In this document: one piece after another, positions 1 to 11,920 of the stretch
How the letters are laid out: each line of letters opens with the position of its first letter
Position numbering within the stretch: position 1 is the stretch's first letter
NCBI RefSeq assembly: GCF_021018805.1
Contig: NC_086248.1
Coordinates: 23,940,922-24,004,921 of the forward strand
Length of the DNA: 64,000 bases
Source of the DNA: Prinia subflava
Lineage: Eukaryota; Chordata; Aves; Passeriformes; Cisticolidae
Direction of reading: 5' to 3'
Made by a program: the position numbers and the translations under genes
Notes under the pieces: generated by a model
What the model was told of the DNA's origin: nothing
Databases searched by the model: none
Seen by the model: only the letters and a program-made list of their open reading frames with translations

Positions 1-3000
1 TTCTTCTGTGCTAGGAATAGGGGAAGGTTAATTTCTTTTGTGTTTCTGATCAAGTTTCAGTAGAACATGGTTGTGTCTATATCAAGGAGGGGGAATGATT
101 GAAGCATGATGGCAGAGAAACCAGATTCCTATCTATTCTGCAAAAACTGAGTGTGTGCCAGTTGATGTCATCTCTCTTCTCCCTCTTTTCCATGTCATCA
201 TCCTGCCTTCCCAGCAGATACTCTCTTCATCTGTTTATTTTCATTGAATTTAAAAAACCATCCTGTTTGCATATGCTCCATGTGATAATATTTGTCTCAT
301 TCTTGCTAGCCCCAGCCCACCCCATCTCTGAGCCTGCTGCTCTGGCATTACAACGGGCAACACTGCTGCCAGGTTCAGGTTTCCTCCCTGTTTTCCACAG
401 GCTTGGTTGCTCTAACTGCTTCTAAAAGGCTCATTTAATTGTAACTCAGCCAGCCGAACTCAATTTCAAACCCTTTGTGCCAGCTTTAAGATTTCATGAC
501 AGTGTGAATGACCAGTAATTAATTGGACAAACGAAATGTTCTTTCACAGTGAGTCATTGTTTTGCAAAGGAAAAATGAGAATCTTCCTTGATTTTAATTA
601 TGATTGAGTATTTTGCTGACATGTAGATAGAGGCCTCAGAACTTTAATTACAAATAGATAGTTTTTACATACAGTATTTTATAGACTTGCCTCACTTATG
701 CTATTCACACTTCAAAAATATGAAAACATGTTTTACTTGGTTTAATATATATATAACTAAATATAAATATTTTAATTGAACTTAAAAAACCCCACCAAAT
801 AGCAGGGATATAAACACACGCCCTTGCTGACTTTAACAGAAGGAACTTTAACTTGGATTCTGGATTCCTCATGTCCAGTTCTGCTATTGTTTCCTATCCA
901 TTCTCTCAAACATAGAGCCAGCTCTTCACAATCTGTCTCCGTCATACGTATTTTTGCTCAACCTCTGACTGAAATTCACAGAGGATTTTGTCTGACTGAA
1001 TGGGGAGTGTTGCCAGGTTTCAGCATCTTCTGTCATTTCATAACGTGCATCATCATGCCGTCTTCTTTGACTCATTTTTGGGGCTATCAACATAATGAGG
1101 ATATTAGATACTTTGTAATGAATATCAGATCTTCAAGATAGTTTAATCTAGTATTTACTTAAATTTTTAGCATATTATTTGATTTAATGTTATGTGTTTG
1201 CCCTGGGAATTTCCTCAATCATATTTTTTCATATACATCATGTACGTGTGCCACTGATAGTCGAATTTTCAGGGAAGGGTAAAGTAAGAGTTACCCATTA
1301 AAAGTGATTGTGCGAATAAGTAAATAAATAAAAGGAGAAGCTTACACTACTGAAAATATCTGAAGAACTTCCTCAGGCTAAAAAAGCCAAAATTTTTGGC
1401 TGCTCTGCTAAAAATGCAGAGATACTAAGCATTCCTAAATCTGCCAAGAAAACAGTCAAGCGTACTAGAACCTGTAACATGTATCAAAATGAAATCCTCT
1501 TGTGCCCGCAGACAGTGCATAAGCAGATACACCATCTCCCATAGTATGTAGTTGCTGATCTTCTGCCTTTCTCTCATATTGTTCATACGCAAGTCTTGAG
1601 AAATCTTACTTGGATGAGAATCCCAGCAGATCTACCATCTTCATTTCCAGATGATAAAGACTTTCCAGGAAAGACCTCGGTCCACTTACATTCATTGAAA
1701 ATCTTTGAAAATCTAATTATCAAACCCTTTCTTTACTCATCTGAGTATGTTCTAAACATATCAGAAAATAGAAATCATACAACATAAAAAAACCCCTTTT
1801 GTTTCTTTAGTCATTGTCTTACTTTGTTCAATTTTCAAAGTGAAGCCAGTGGAAGTACTCAGGTCAGAGAAGCAGTAAAAACTGAGACAACTAAAGTGAG
1901 ATTCAGAATGTCCTTACCATGAACAAAGCCAGGTTTCCTCTTAAGCTTGTTTCAAACAGTAAAGACCTTTCTGACATCACATACAGTGTTTGACTGACCT
2001 GTAGCACCATAAGATCTGCTACTTCAAGTTTCTTATGAGGAACTGCTTTATCCCTTCTCCAAAACATTTTCATGACTCTTTTAATCTTGTCAGGTAAGGG
2101 GTTGTATATTATTTTTTTCTGTTCTGACAAGCTAAGTTAGTTTTAGAAGTCAGGAATCTAACTCTCCACTGCCTTGCATCTTGTGCAGATTTACACACAT
2201 TTGCAAAGAAGACTATGAGCCTTGTTGATTTAGCTAACCTTAGCCATTGTGTGAGCTTCAGTGGAGTGTGAGCAGCCATGTGTCGTGTGATCACCTCCTC
2301 CATTTCATCTCCTAGGTTGCTTCTGCTTTTATCTAAGCAACTGAGTATTTCTGAGTCATGATGAAAGATGGAAGATAAAAGGTGTGTGTTGTAGACACTG
2401 TGTTTGCCTCCATACTGTAGTGGTTAGGGAACTTATTTTGTGAATTTGAAATTAAGTTCCTGCTCCCAACAAATGCTTCTGTTTGCACAGTGTATCTTTT
2501 CCCTCTCTTCCTTTTAAGTAGTTTTCTCACAGCATTCAGTCAAAACTGACTCGTTTCAAACTTTAAGTTCTTGGGTTTTGTAAAGCTTGTATTCAACAAT
2601 GCTAAGTAGGAAAAAAACCTTTTAAAAAGGCAGGACATTAATTGATCTTTTCAAGTTATCATATTAAAATACCTCCAAGTTAGAGAAAATTGACAAAGTG
2701 AGCCCATCATATGGTAGGCAATATAAGCACTGCAGATAGTATAAGCAAAAACATACAAAAGACAAACAGACTCAAGCAAGGCACCTTGAACTGTGCTCTA
2801 GGACAGAGCATATAATTTGAGAATCAAAGAGGATAAGTATTTAAAGAACTATGCAAATGATAAGCAATATCTCCCCTTGTGAAAGGCATCCTCATGGACT
2901 CTACAGCAGGGGAAGAGACTGAACTGAATTCCTGCAGGCTTTCAGACAGCCACTGCCTTTTACAGAGGTGATGAGTTTCCTTCAAAAAAACCAAAGGGTT

Positions 3001-3564
3001 GGCAACTTGGACCACAGGTAGCACTGCTTAAGGGGGCAATGCCTTTGAAGTCGCCCAATGTGGTCACATTTTCCTCAATATTTTCATAGCATCAGGCCAG
3101 AAATGATTACACATTTATATGAAAGCACTTATTTGAAAATCTGTAAATCAGGTTCCGGTGTCAGGGAAGTCACTATCCAGTGGTACATTAGAAGATGAAA
3201 GAAATGAAGCAAGGACAATTTTTCATACACAATTTGAATCATATAAGAGGCTTTTGTGCTTGACAGCATTGCAGATATGACATGATGAGGACTGATCTTC
3301 CATTTTTGTTGTGAGTTTGACAGAGTTCCCTCTTTCTTGCCTTGTGCATTGCCCTTGGGAGGCACTTGGCAGAGAACAAGAACAGAAAGAAGCTTTGCTC
3401 TAATTGTGACATGACCAAATGTTATAGATACTGCATGCTGGAAGACAGATGAAACATGCAAGATGTTCTCTTGCTATTCCAATAAATAGAGAAAATGCTC
3501 AATTTTAAAACTGAGCTGTGAAATATATCAGTGTCTAGAAAATTCACACAGAAGAAATGTCCAT
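1..3564. other. AT-rich noncoding stretch
   Basis: No gene is supported here. Reading frames are short, lack splice-site context and do not resemble known domains. The sequence is AT-rich and CpG-poor, as expected for avian intron or intergenic DNA. The part around 480-660 is dense in homeodomain-type TAATTA cores and has the look of a conserved noncoding element, but that cannot be tested from one sequence. No tandem repeat or mobile element was recognised before the CR1 fragment that begins near 3565. Confidence 0.6.
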
Positions 3565-3750
3565 AGAATCATAGAGTGGTTTGGGTTGGAATGGACCTTT
3601 AAAGGTCATCTTGTACCCCACTTGTAGGGACCAGGGGCATCTTCCACTAGAACAGGTTTCTCAGAGGCCTGTCCAACCTGTCCTTGAATATTTCCAGGAA
3701 TGGGGAATCCACACCTCTCTAAGCAACCTACTCCGATGTTTTACTGCTTG
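3565..3750 (-). mobile_element. CR1 LINE 3'-end fragment, antisense
   Basis: The plus strand starts with AGAATCATAGAGTGGTTTGG, the reverse complement of the typical CR1 3' end (octamer-like tail plus GGTTGGAA..GGACCTT). It continues through recognisable 3' UTR landmarks: a CCACTAGAACAGGTT segment, then GTCCAACCTGTCCTTGAA, then GGAATGGGGAATCCAC. Similarity fades near 3750, so this is a severely 5'-truncated copy of about 190 bp, the usual fate of CR1 insertions in birds. Orientation is inferred from the tail lying at the left edge. It has no coding capacity. Confidence 0.9.
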
Positions 3751-6700
3751 TCTGGTTCATTGACTTCCAGGAAATCATACTGAGCTGAATTCGATTTAGG
3801 AGTAAATCACTGTGCACAGTCTGGGAATAGCAGCAGGGAAGAGGGATGGGCTGGTGGGGTGGCCCCTGCTCAGGGCCCTCACCAGGCTGCTGCACACGAA
3901 ACTGAGGCAGCACTTCCCAAAGCATGGTGCAAAGCTCCTCTGTCGGTGCTTGAGAGTAGTGTGGCTGTTCCAAGGGCAAGATGAACTGAATTATGTGCTG
4001 CCCTCTCCCAACCCCAAGTAACAAAAGGTGTTGTCAGGAGCCGGTTGCTCCCTGAGGGCAGCAGCACAGGTCACAAGGATTTCCTTGTGCAGAGGTCTTC
4101 TGTAGCCAAGAGTAATGAGGTGCTTCATCCATGCCTCACCAAAGATTTATCTTCCCCAGAGTGCAGGAGAGGCTTATACCTCTCTCTCCATCCGACTTCA
4201 CAATTTCTGGAGTTTTGCCAGAGGTCAAACAGAGCAGTAAAACAGCATTGTAAAGAATGCTATTCTTTATCCCGGGGAGAGGGATGCAGCCAGGATTTTC
4301 GACGACCAGGAGAGTTGAGTGCACCATAAGACACATGCTTGTTGAAACGTCCCTGAAATGCTCTAAGAGGGGAGCTGTGTTGAATGCCTAGAATGGATTG
4401 CCAGATCGATGTGTTTTCATACACACAGCTGTGCATCACCTTGTTTCTGTCCCACCCCCCTCGACCCTGCCCCAGCTGCCATCCCGGCTGCACCCTCCTG
4501 TCCTGTGCCTGCTCCCGCCTGGAGGTGGGGTTGCTTGTGAGTAATGAACTCACAAAGAACTAATTTGATCTGTTCCTCTCTCTCTGACTTGTATTTCCTT
4601 GTTTCCTTTTGGGGAGAAGGTTGCTTTTATCTGTTGTTGCTGACAGCACTTCAATTAGGAATGCCATCGGATGCCTGTTTGCTGTGAACTGTGCTGCAGC
4701 AGATCTGCCCCTTTTCTGCTGTTCTGTTGGATGCATTTTTGCATCCTCTTTTAAAAATTTTTATTTAAAAGTCCAGCTGTGAAATATTTTTTAGGCATAT
4801 GTAAATGCCCTACTTTACTAAATTCGATTTAGACAGTTTCTTCTGTGAATACAGTCATTATCAATTGTGATCTTTTGCATCTAGCAAAGGACTGTTGTTT
4901 AGTGAGAAGTCTAAATTTCCTGTTCACATCTAAAAAATTACTTCCATCTCCAGTAATGACAAAACAGGTAAAACTAAGTATGAAATCATAACATTACTCA
5001 TGAGGTTTATGTAAACGCCTGCACATGCTCTCAGCTGTGTTGATAATTTTGTTTTCTGCAGTTAAGGGTACCATTCTTAGCACTGGAGCCAGTGAGGATG
5101 AACTTATGTAGTCAGATTTTAAAAATATGCATTATTTAGATACATAGAACTGAGCTAGACAGGCTATTACAGGTATTTTGTAGCTGGCAAATATTTTCTT
5201 TAAAAAATCACCTGTTTGAACTAGAGTTAAAAGTATGTCTGGTTTTCTTCCTAAAAAAGGTCAATCGTAATTCTTTTTTCCTGCCCTTATTCCATCAAAC
5301 TTTGGCCTTTCATGTGTCATTTCACCTTCTGATTTGTAGCCTCTGTCCCCAGTAGCTGGCCTTGCTGCCAGCTGTGATTTGCCCTGTCACTGCTGGTTGT
5401 GCCTTTGATGTGAAGCTTGGGTTGTAGCTGTGACTCTTGCCTTGAGAACTTCCCTCTCTGGCTAATATTAGAGTGTGGACCTGTGCGCTGGGAGAGGCCA
5501 GGGGAGGGAAAGGCTTAGAAAAGCAAGATGATGGGGTCTGTTCAGTTTTAGTTTTGAACAAATTATAAGAAGATGTAATGAACTGTCTTTTATGGACTGT
5601 TCTGCAATGTTTTGGACAGACATTTTGATTAGAAGTAGGTAAGGAAAGCATATGTGCACATCTGGAAGTTAAAAATTATTGGATGCTAACCTGTTGGCAA
5701 GGCATCTCATTTATCATGTTTTATTTTAAAAACTGCTTTCAAGCATCATAGCTAGTTGTGGGTTTGCTCCTATCCTGTTTCAGTATGAAAGAATCTTTGC
5801 AGCCAGCACTGCAGCTGAATTGCCCCAGGTTGTTTGGATGACTTTACTTCTTCCTGCAGAGGACCAGGAGTGCACAGGCAGCCCCCTGTCTGTGCTCCAG
5901 CTGAAGGACTCCGAGTTTCAGTGTAGGCTGTTAGTCCCATTTACTGAGAGTGTCTGAAATAATTTGATTTTTAGTTATGCATGATTCAAACAAAACTGAT
6001 TTTTTTAGTGTAGAAAGTCTTGGTGGTTATGTTAAAAAAAGTGACCCAAATAAGGCAATGGAAGAAGTCTCCACAGTGAGCCCACTGGTTTTACTACAGG
6101 ACATGTCCATTTTGAAGTTTACTTTTTAGGCACTGAAAATGTAATTTCAGGGGAAAATGGAAAAATAGTAACTCGTTTCAAGTCATTAATAATGCATTTT
6201 TCTGAAAAAGTATTCTATGTATTTTGACAATTTGAGATTGAATAGTAGTTCCAATATTATTTAAATAATGATATTTAAAACACGACGATGGAGAGTGAGT
6301 AGGAGGACTTGGCAATTTCAATGTAAGCATTTTAAACAAGTTCGAACACTGCTGAGTAACAACCAGTGGAAAACAATGGAATAATAGAAAATCTAGATAA
6401 TTCGTCCTCCTACAGTGGCATCGATGTTTTTTTGCAGAACTATCTACAGAAGATGGAAGTTTCTCACCTTCCCATATGCCTTAGACAAGCAACACAGGTG
6501 CCTGTACTGGAAAGGTTTTCCTTATTGCCATCCAAAGTGTTTTCGTGTTTCCCTGTCTGTAAGGGGCAGTGGAAATAGTTTGCTTCCTCTTTGCTGTGCC
6601 ATTTTTTCACATAGGAAATCTGTTCTCCTATCTTCCCTCGATCATGCTGCACCAGGAAATGTACATTCAAATATGAATAGTAAAGAAAAGCTCCAAGAGC

Positions 6701-6851
6701 AAAGTTTGCCTATTTAATAGGGTAACGCTGAGGTCAGTGAAAATAAGCAGGGAAATATGAAAGTGAAGGTAAAATCCCCCCAGGATTCTGGGAAGAGAAG
6801 CACTGGGTTTGAGAAAAGGACGTAACAAAATGTTTGTTACTGTCTTTTGTG

Positions 6852-6900
6852 GGTTTTTTATTTCTTTTTTTTTTTTTTTTTATTTTCTTTTTTTTTTTTT
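6852..6900. repeat. Poly(T)-rich tract
   Basis: A run made almost wholly of T, interrupted by a few A, C and G bases. It could be the reverse complement of an old retrotransposon poly(A) tail, but no element body was recognised on either side, so simple low-complexity expansion is as likely. Confidence 0.9.
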
Positions 6901-7957
6901 AACAAAACTGACAGAGTAAAGGAAGCGGATAAAGCTTATATTGTGATATTCCTGGAGCTTGAGTGAATCTGAAGGCAGTGATAGAAAGTGCTGGGTTCCT
7001 AGGGTATGGTTAGCTGAAGATGGTTATGCCACTGTGGTTAGAAATACGATGTGTGTTTCTTACATCCATTTTGTGCTGGTTTTGGTTTATGGAGGAGCTT
7101 AATTGATAACTTTTGCTGCAAGGAGAGAGAGAAACTAGAGGCCTGAGCCTCTTTTCATTGAATTAGACCTTGTACAAATGCATGCTGTATTACCTAGTTG
7201 CATTTGCAATTGCATAATTGGCACAATCCTCAACTGAGAGTTGTTTTTTCATTGGTGCCTATGATTCAGATTTGAGGAAATCGGCTAGTCAGCATCCCAT
7301 CAGGGAGGGAGGCACAGAGGAGGATAACTGGCCACAGAGGAAGGAGCAGTGATGGTTTAGGGGCAGTAGTGGCATGGATTCAGATGAGATTTCGGAGGGA
7401 GAGTGGGCAGGGAGATGTGCAGAGAGCAGAGGGACAGAGAATACAGCTGCTCTTGGACCTGGGCATTTGATTTGTTACAAAGACTCAGGAGTATGTCTCC
7501 AAATTGCATGAGTCAGTGCATGTGTGTGCTTCCACCCACCTGGAGAGGGTACAGAGGGGCTGCTGTAGATCACACCTGAGCCCACTCTTCTCTTGGGAGT
7601 GCAGGTTCCCAGCCTTTGCAGCACTTCTGGGCTGAGACACTGTTCAGCCTCCACTGTAGAAAACTGGTTGTTTTAGTGCTGGTTCCTCTTTACCTGCAGC
7701 AAGATGAAAGATTAGATGTAAGACTTCCCCAACACCATGCGTTTTGTGGAGCAGTTAACACAATTACCACAGAAATGTTGAAGGAGCACTTTTCATCAAT
7801 TAAATTTACTTTATAATTTAAATCTAGTTCCATTATAATATATGAAAGATAGTATGCAAGCAGTCATGAAATGTCTGAAGAAAATCTCTTTTAGAGAATT
7901 AGTTTTGCTTCTTTGGAAACTGGGGAGTAAGAACCATGCTGAAAAAAGAGTACTTGA

Positions 7958-7983
7958 AAAACTGACATTCAAAACTGACATTC
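7958..7983. repeat. 13-bp perfect tandem duplication
   Basis: The 13-base unit AAAACTGACATTC is present twice head to tail with no mismatch. The short perfect duplication suggests a recent replication-slippage event. It does not lie in a recognised gene. Confidence 0.9.
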
Positions 7984-9563
7984 ATGGCTAAGGTCTTTTT
8001 ATCAAAAGGACAAACAGGTACCTGTGACTCTGCATTGCTAATGAAATACATGTCAGTCGTGAGGAGGTGTGCACATGTCTGTTTTTGAACAGCACAGTAC
8101 ACAAAGAAAGGTCTTCCCTGAACACTGAACTGACAGCTCAATGAAATGCAAAGCCTGGTCCTGGATGTGACTGTAGGTAACTTCAGGCATAGGCCTCTGC
8201 AGTGGTTCTTGAGGTGTCAGAATTTCATTATGTGACCCAGTAAACCACCTCTATGTATAGATGTGCATTTGCTGTACTGCAAAGCAGCTGCCTATTGGCT
8301 GTTGGTAAGCAAGAAGCATCTTTCAACCAAGAACAGAACTGTCCAGTGCAAGGAAAGCTTATAAATGATGTAATGTGTGCATGACAAAAGCAAATCATCC
8401 CAGGAGTTGTAGCTTGGCCAGTGCTTAGGATCTGTACAGGTTATTTACAGCTTCCAGAAATGCATCCCTCTTAGTTTAAGCAGAAGAAAAGAAGGGAAGA
8501 AAAAGGTATATAATTGGGTGCTTGGTACACCAGGGTATACAATAAATTTATGCGTGGTTTTAAAATTAGTTTATATCTACTGGGGTGAGATTCAGCTGTG
8601 GACTGACACCTGCACTTCGGTGTCTGTGTAGTGTGCTGTGAGCTGGGTGAGGTCAGACCTAATATCAGGGGAGCCTGGGGAATAATTCATTTTACTTCAA
8701 TGCAGAAACCTCCAGGCTGAAAATGCAACAGCCAGAAAGCATCTATATGCTTGTGTCATTTCCTAAATTAAATAATGTACAGTGAGGAAATAATATATGA
8801 ACAATTGAATTGTGTGGTGTTAACATTAAATGTTCTCATGAAGTAGAAGTAGCTGATAAATAAGAAGCACTAACTTGCCTGAAAATTTTCTTACTTCTAA
8901 TAAGATGGCCACTTTATTTATTATACATTATCATGTTACCTGTTTGCTAGATATATTAACTCACCCATATGTGTTTTCATCATAAGTTAAACCTTTTTTG
9001 GAAAGCAGTAAAAAGGAGGATGACTTTGTGCATCAGAGTGAAATTTGTAATAATCCATTCATTGATAAAAACAATTACTGATACATTATTTGACTATACA
9101 TAAAGAGTTTGACACTGTTTTTTTTCCTCAGTTATAGAATTTAAATTCATTTTAAAACATTGAAATATAATTCTCAAAGTATACGAAGTTCTTGTCCAAA
9201 AAAATATGAATCAAATCCATGTATGCATATTTTACTGACAAATTTAAACATAGATGTTTTCTCTTAATGTGTCCCTTAAATATATTTTGTCAGTAAAGAA
9301 GCCCAAGTATGCAATTTTTCAAGATCAATAATTGATATGATTTATGGTTTTTTAATTAATCTTCTATTGCTTTCAGGGGGATGAAATGAATGAATAATGA
9401 AGTTAAATTAATTTTTCACATTTACTTGTCTTTATTTTAAAAAAAAATTAATCTTTTTTTTTCACCTAAAGAAGGCATTTTAAAAGATTAGCTAACGAGA
9501 GGAAATTGCAATTTATCCTAATTTTGCTTTATCAATGGCTTTTTGAAAAAATAAAAAATTTAA

Positions 9564-11144
9564 AGGAGGGCCAAGGGGATTCATCCTTTACTGGATGTGG
9601 TAAGAAACATAGAGACAAAGGATAAAGAAAAGTCTGAGGTACTTAATGCCTTCTTTGCCTCAGTCTTTAATGGCAAGACCAGTTGTTCTCTGGGTGCTGG
9701 TCCCCTAAGCTGTAACACAAGGATAGGGGGTAGAATAAAACCTCCATAATCCAAGTGAAAATGTTCAACACCTGCTACACAAATTAGACACACGTGTTCA
9801 TGGGGCCAGACCAAGGGTGCTGAGGGAGCTGGTGAAGTGCTCCCTGAGCCCCTTCCATCATCTGTTGGCAGTCTGGGCTAACTGGGAAGGTCCCAGATGA
9901 CTGGAAGTTGGCAACTGTGATTCCCATCTAGAAGAGGGGTTGGAAGGAGAATCCAGGAAACTTCAACTTGACTGACCTAATCTTCTATGACAAAGTGACC
10001 CACTTAGATGTTGTCTACCCAAAATTTAATAAAGCCTTTGACTTAATTTCCCAGAGTATTCTCCTGGAGAACCTGGCTGCTCATGGTTTGACACTGTTGC
10101 TGGGTGAGAAACTGGGTGGATGGCCAGGCCCAAAGGATGGTGGTGAATGGTGCTGCATTCAGCTGGTGGCTGGTCACCGGTGGTGTTTTGCAGGACTCAG
10201 TACTGGGGCCAGTCCTCTTTAATATCTTTATCAGTGATCTGGATGAGGGGACTGAGTGCACCCTCAATAGGTTTGCTGGTGACACCAGGCTGGGTGGGAG
10301 TGTTGATCTGCTGCAGGGTAGGAAGGCTCTGCAGAGGGATTTGGACAGGCTGGACTGGTGGTCCAAGGCCAATTGTGTGAGGTTAAACGAGGCCAAGTGT
10401 CAGGTTCTGCCCTTCAACCCCATGCAGACCTACAGACTGGGAACAGAGTGGGTGGAAAGCTGCCCAGTGGAAAAGGACCTGGGGGTGCTGGACCTCAGCT
10501 GGCTGAACATGAGCCAGTGTGTGCCCAGGTGCCCAGGAAGGCCAGTGGCATCCTGGCCTGTATCAGTGTAGTGTGACCAGCAGGAGCAGGGCAGGGATTG
10601 TCCCCCTGTGCTCAGCACTGCTGAGGCCACACCCGGAGTGCTGGGTCCAGTTCTGGGCCCCTCACTGTGAGAAAGACACTGAGGGGCTGGGGTGAGTCCA
10701 GGGAAGGGCAGCGGAGCTGGGGAAGGGTCTGGAGCACAAGTCCTGTGAGCAGCAGCTGGGAGAGCTGGGGTGTTTAGCCTGGAGGGAAGGAGGCGCAGGG
10801 GAGACCTCATTGCTGTCTACAGCTGCCTGAGAGGATATTATAAAAAGGTGGGGGTTGGTCTCTTCTGCCATGTAACAAGTGACAGGACAAGAGGAAATGG
10901 TGTGAAGTTGTGCCAGGGTAGGTTTATATTGAATGTGAGAAAAAAAATCTTTATATGTGTTCAAGCATTGGAACACATTGCTCAGGGAAGTGGCTGAGTC
11001 ATCACCCTGGAGGTATTTAAAAGACATATTGTTGTGGCACTTAGGGACATGGTTTAGCGGTCGACTGGGCAGGGCTGGGTTAGAAGTTGGACTTGATGAG
11101 TTAAGTTAAAGGTCTTTTCCAGCCTAAATGATTCTGTGATTCTC
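9564..11144 (+). mobile_element. CR1 LINE, 5'-truncated and internally deleted
   Basis: A long sense-strand piece of a Chicken Repeat 1 non-LTR retrotransposon. It opens in the ORF2 spacer before the reverse transcriptase (the GAGGTACTTAATGCCTTCTT landmark at about 9636), runs through the reverse transcriptase and C-terminal part of ORF2, and ends in a CR1 3' UTR with the short ATTCTGTG-type tail at about 11130-11144. Near 9955-9970 the text jumps from the segment following GGAAGGAGAATCCAGGAAAC straight to CTTGACTGACCTAATC. In intact CR1 these are well over 100 bp apart, so there is an internal deletion. The 5' end (ORF1, endonuclease) is absent. It cannot move by itself. Confidence 0.93.
9985..11020 (+). 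pseudogene. Decayed CR1 ORF2 reverse transcriptase
   Basis: Remnant of the LINE polymerase that copies CR1 RNA at a nicked target. Three frames carry successive pieces. 9968-10222 holds the motif A region, where the expected LDF-type core reads PKFNKAFD, so the catalytic aspartate is replaced by lysine. 10104-10571 holds [17 protein letters not shown] and then motif C as RFAGDT, so the FADD box has lost its first aspartate. 10770-10997 holds the C-terminal segment [11 protein letters not shown] and [10 protein letters not shown]. The frame changes and both catalytic losses show it is dead. Short methionine-led frames inside it are not separate genes. Confidence 0.9.
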
Positions 11145-11274
11145 TATGGTGGTATACCTCTCATGTATTTTTTCTCATCACCTGTTTTCCCTGTCCCTTT
11201 AAAATATTCCCATTAAACACTTCCCTGCTCTTGATCTGATTTTTTTCTCTGAAATCTTTCACATCTTGCTGAAG

Positions 11275-11427
11275 ATACCTCGGATAATCCTCACACGCCC
11301 TTCCACTTCTGATGAAGATGCCGACCAGTTGCCCCCAGACCCTGATGACTTTGAGCCTGAGGAGCCTGACAGCGCAGAAGGCCATGCCTATTCAGACTGT
11401 CTGAGCAGTGCTTTTTATCCTCCCTAA
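11275..11427 (+). CDS. Candidate terminal coding exon, unrecognised acidic protein
   Basis: Fifty codons followed by TAA. The predicted tail runs from IPRIILTRPSTSDED, through an Asp/Glu/Pro-rich middle (about residues 13-35), to HAYSDCLSSAFYPP. The frame is open back to a TAA at 11200, but the sequence becomes protein-like only after the AG at 11273-11274. That AG follows a pyrimidine-rich stretch, so I place the acceptor there. There is no in-frame ATG, so this would be a 3' exon and not a whole gene. The stop overlaps an AATAAA at 11426-11431. The other two frames are closed and the codon pattern looks natural. A CR1 copy ends about 130 bp upstream. I do not recognise the family, and expression is unproven. 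Alternatives are a decayed exon or a chance frame. Confidence 0.5.
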   Translation: MPRIILTRPSTSDEDADQLPPDPDDFEPEEPDSAEGHAYSDCLSSAFYPP

Positions 11428-11431
11428 TAAA
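11426..11431 (+). terminator. Possible poly(A) signal overlapping the stop codon
   Basis: AATAAA shares two bases with the TAA stop of the candidate exon. If used, cleavage would leave a 3' UTR of only a few tens of bases. A second AATAAA lies at 11894-11899 and would give a more ordinary 3' UTR of about 480 bases. Confidence 0.35.
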
Positions 11432-11920
11432 GTACTTTTCTGGCAGGAGTTCATGGGTGATTTTCTTTCCCATTGACTACTTTTAATGTAGTACTTGAAC
11501 CGCTATGCCTTATTTATAGTGAAAACCATTACATGGAGGATGGATTTGTGAGGAGAACCCTGTTTGTATTTCTTTGCCTTGAACTTTCCTTTGGCAAGAA
11601 CTTGTGAACCTGACGTTAAATGCACAGGGTCAGCAGGTGATTTTTATTCAGAAGGTATTTATTTGGAAACACATGGAAAACAATTGTAAAGTTGGGTGGG
11701 ATTTTTAAAATCTTGTGTCCATGTTTTGTCTATACAGCTCATCCTTCTATGACCCCCCAGGTTCCTTTGATTTGTCCCTTTTAATGTCATTTTCTATGAT
11801 AATTAAAAAAAAAAAAATCTGTCTTTAGTGCTGGCTTTTTTTACCCACTGAGAAATGTTATCTGTGTTGGAATTCTGTATCTCATTCTATTGTAATAAAG
11901 AACAGTTTTGCCAGTTATAT
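11428..11920 (+). other. Possible 3' UTR of the candidate exon
   Basis: AT-rich, without reading frames, containing an A-run near 11806 and ending shortly after AATAAA (11894-11899). It is assigned as a 3' UTR only because of its position after the stop and this second signal. Nothing else in the sequence proves transcription. Confidence 0.3.

Larger units (their letters stand above)
3751..9563. other. Noncoding stretch with a GC-richer patch
   Basis: No gene is supported. From about 3800 to 4560 the sequence is visibly richer in G and C and holds several overlapping short frames on both strands, none with a recognisable domain or splice context. The rest is AT-rich, especially 8750-9560. 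It contains a poly(T) tract and a short tandem duplication, listed separately. 5320-5660 and 7240-7600 were read in all frames and gave nothing recognisable. Confidence 0.55.

Noticed and set aside
10043..10810. Minus-strand frames of 117 and 126 codons
   Set aside because: They are the antisense of the CR1 reverse transcriptase.
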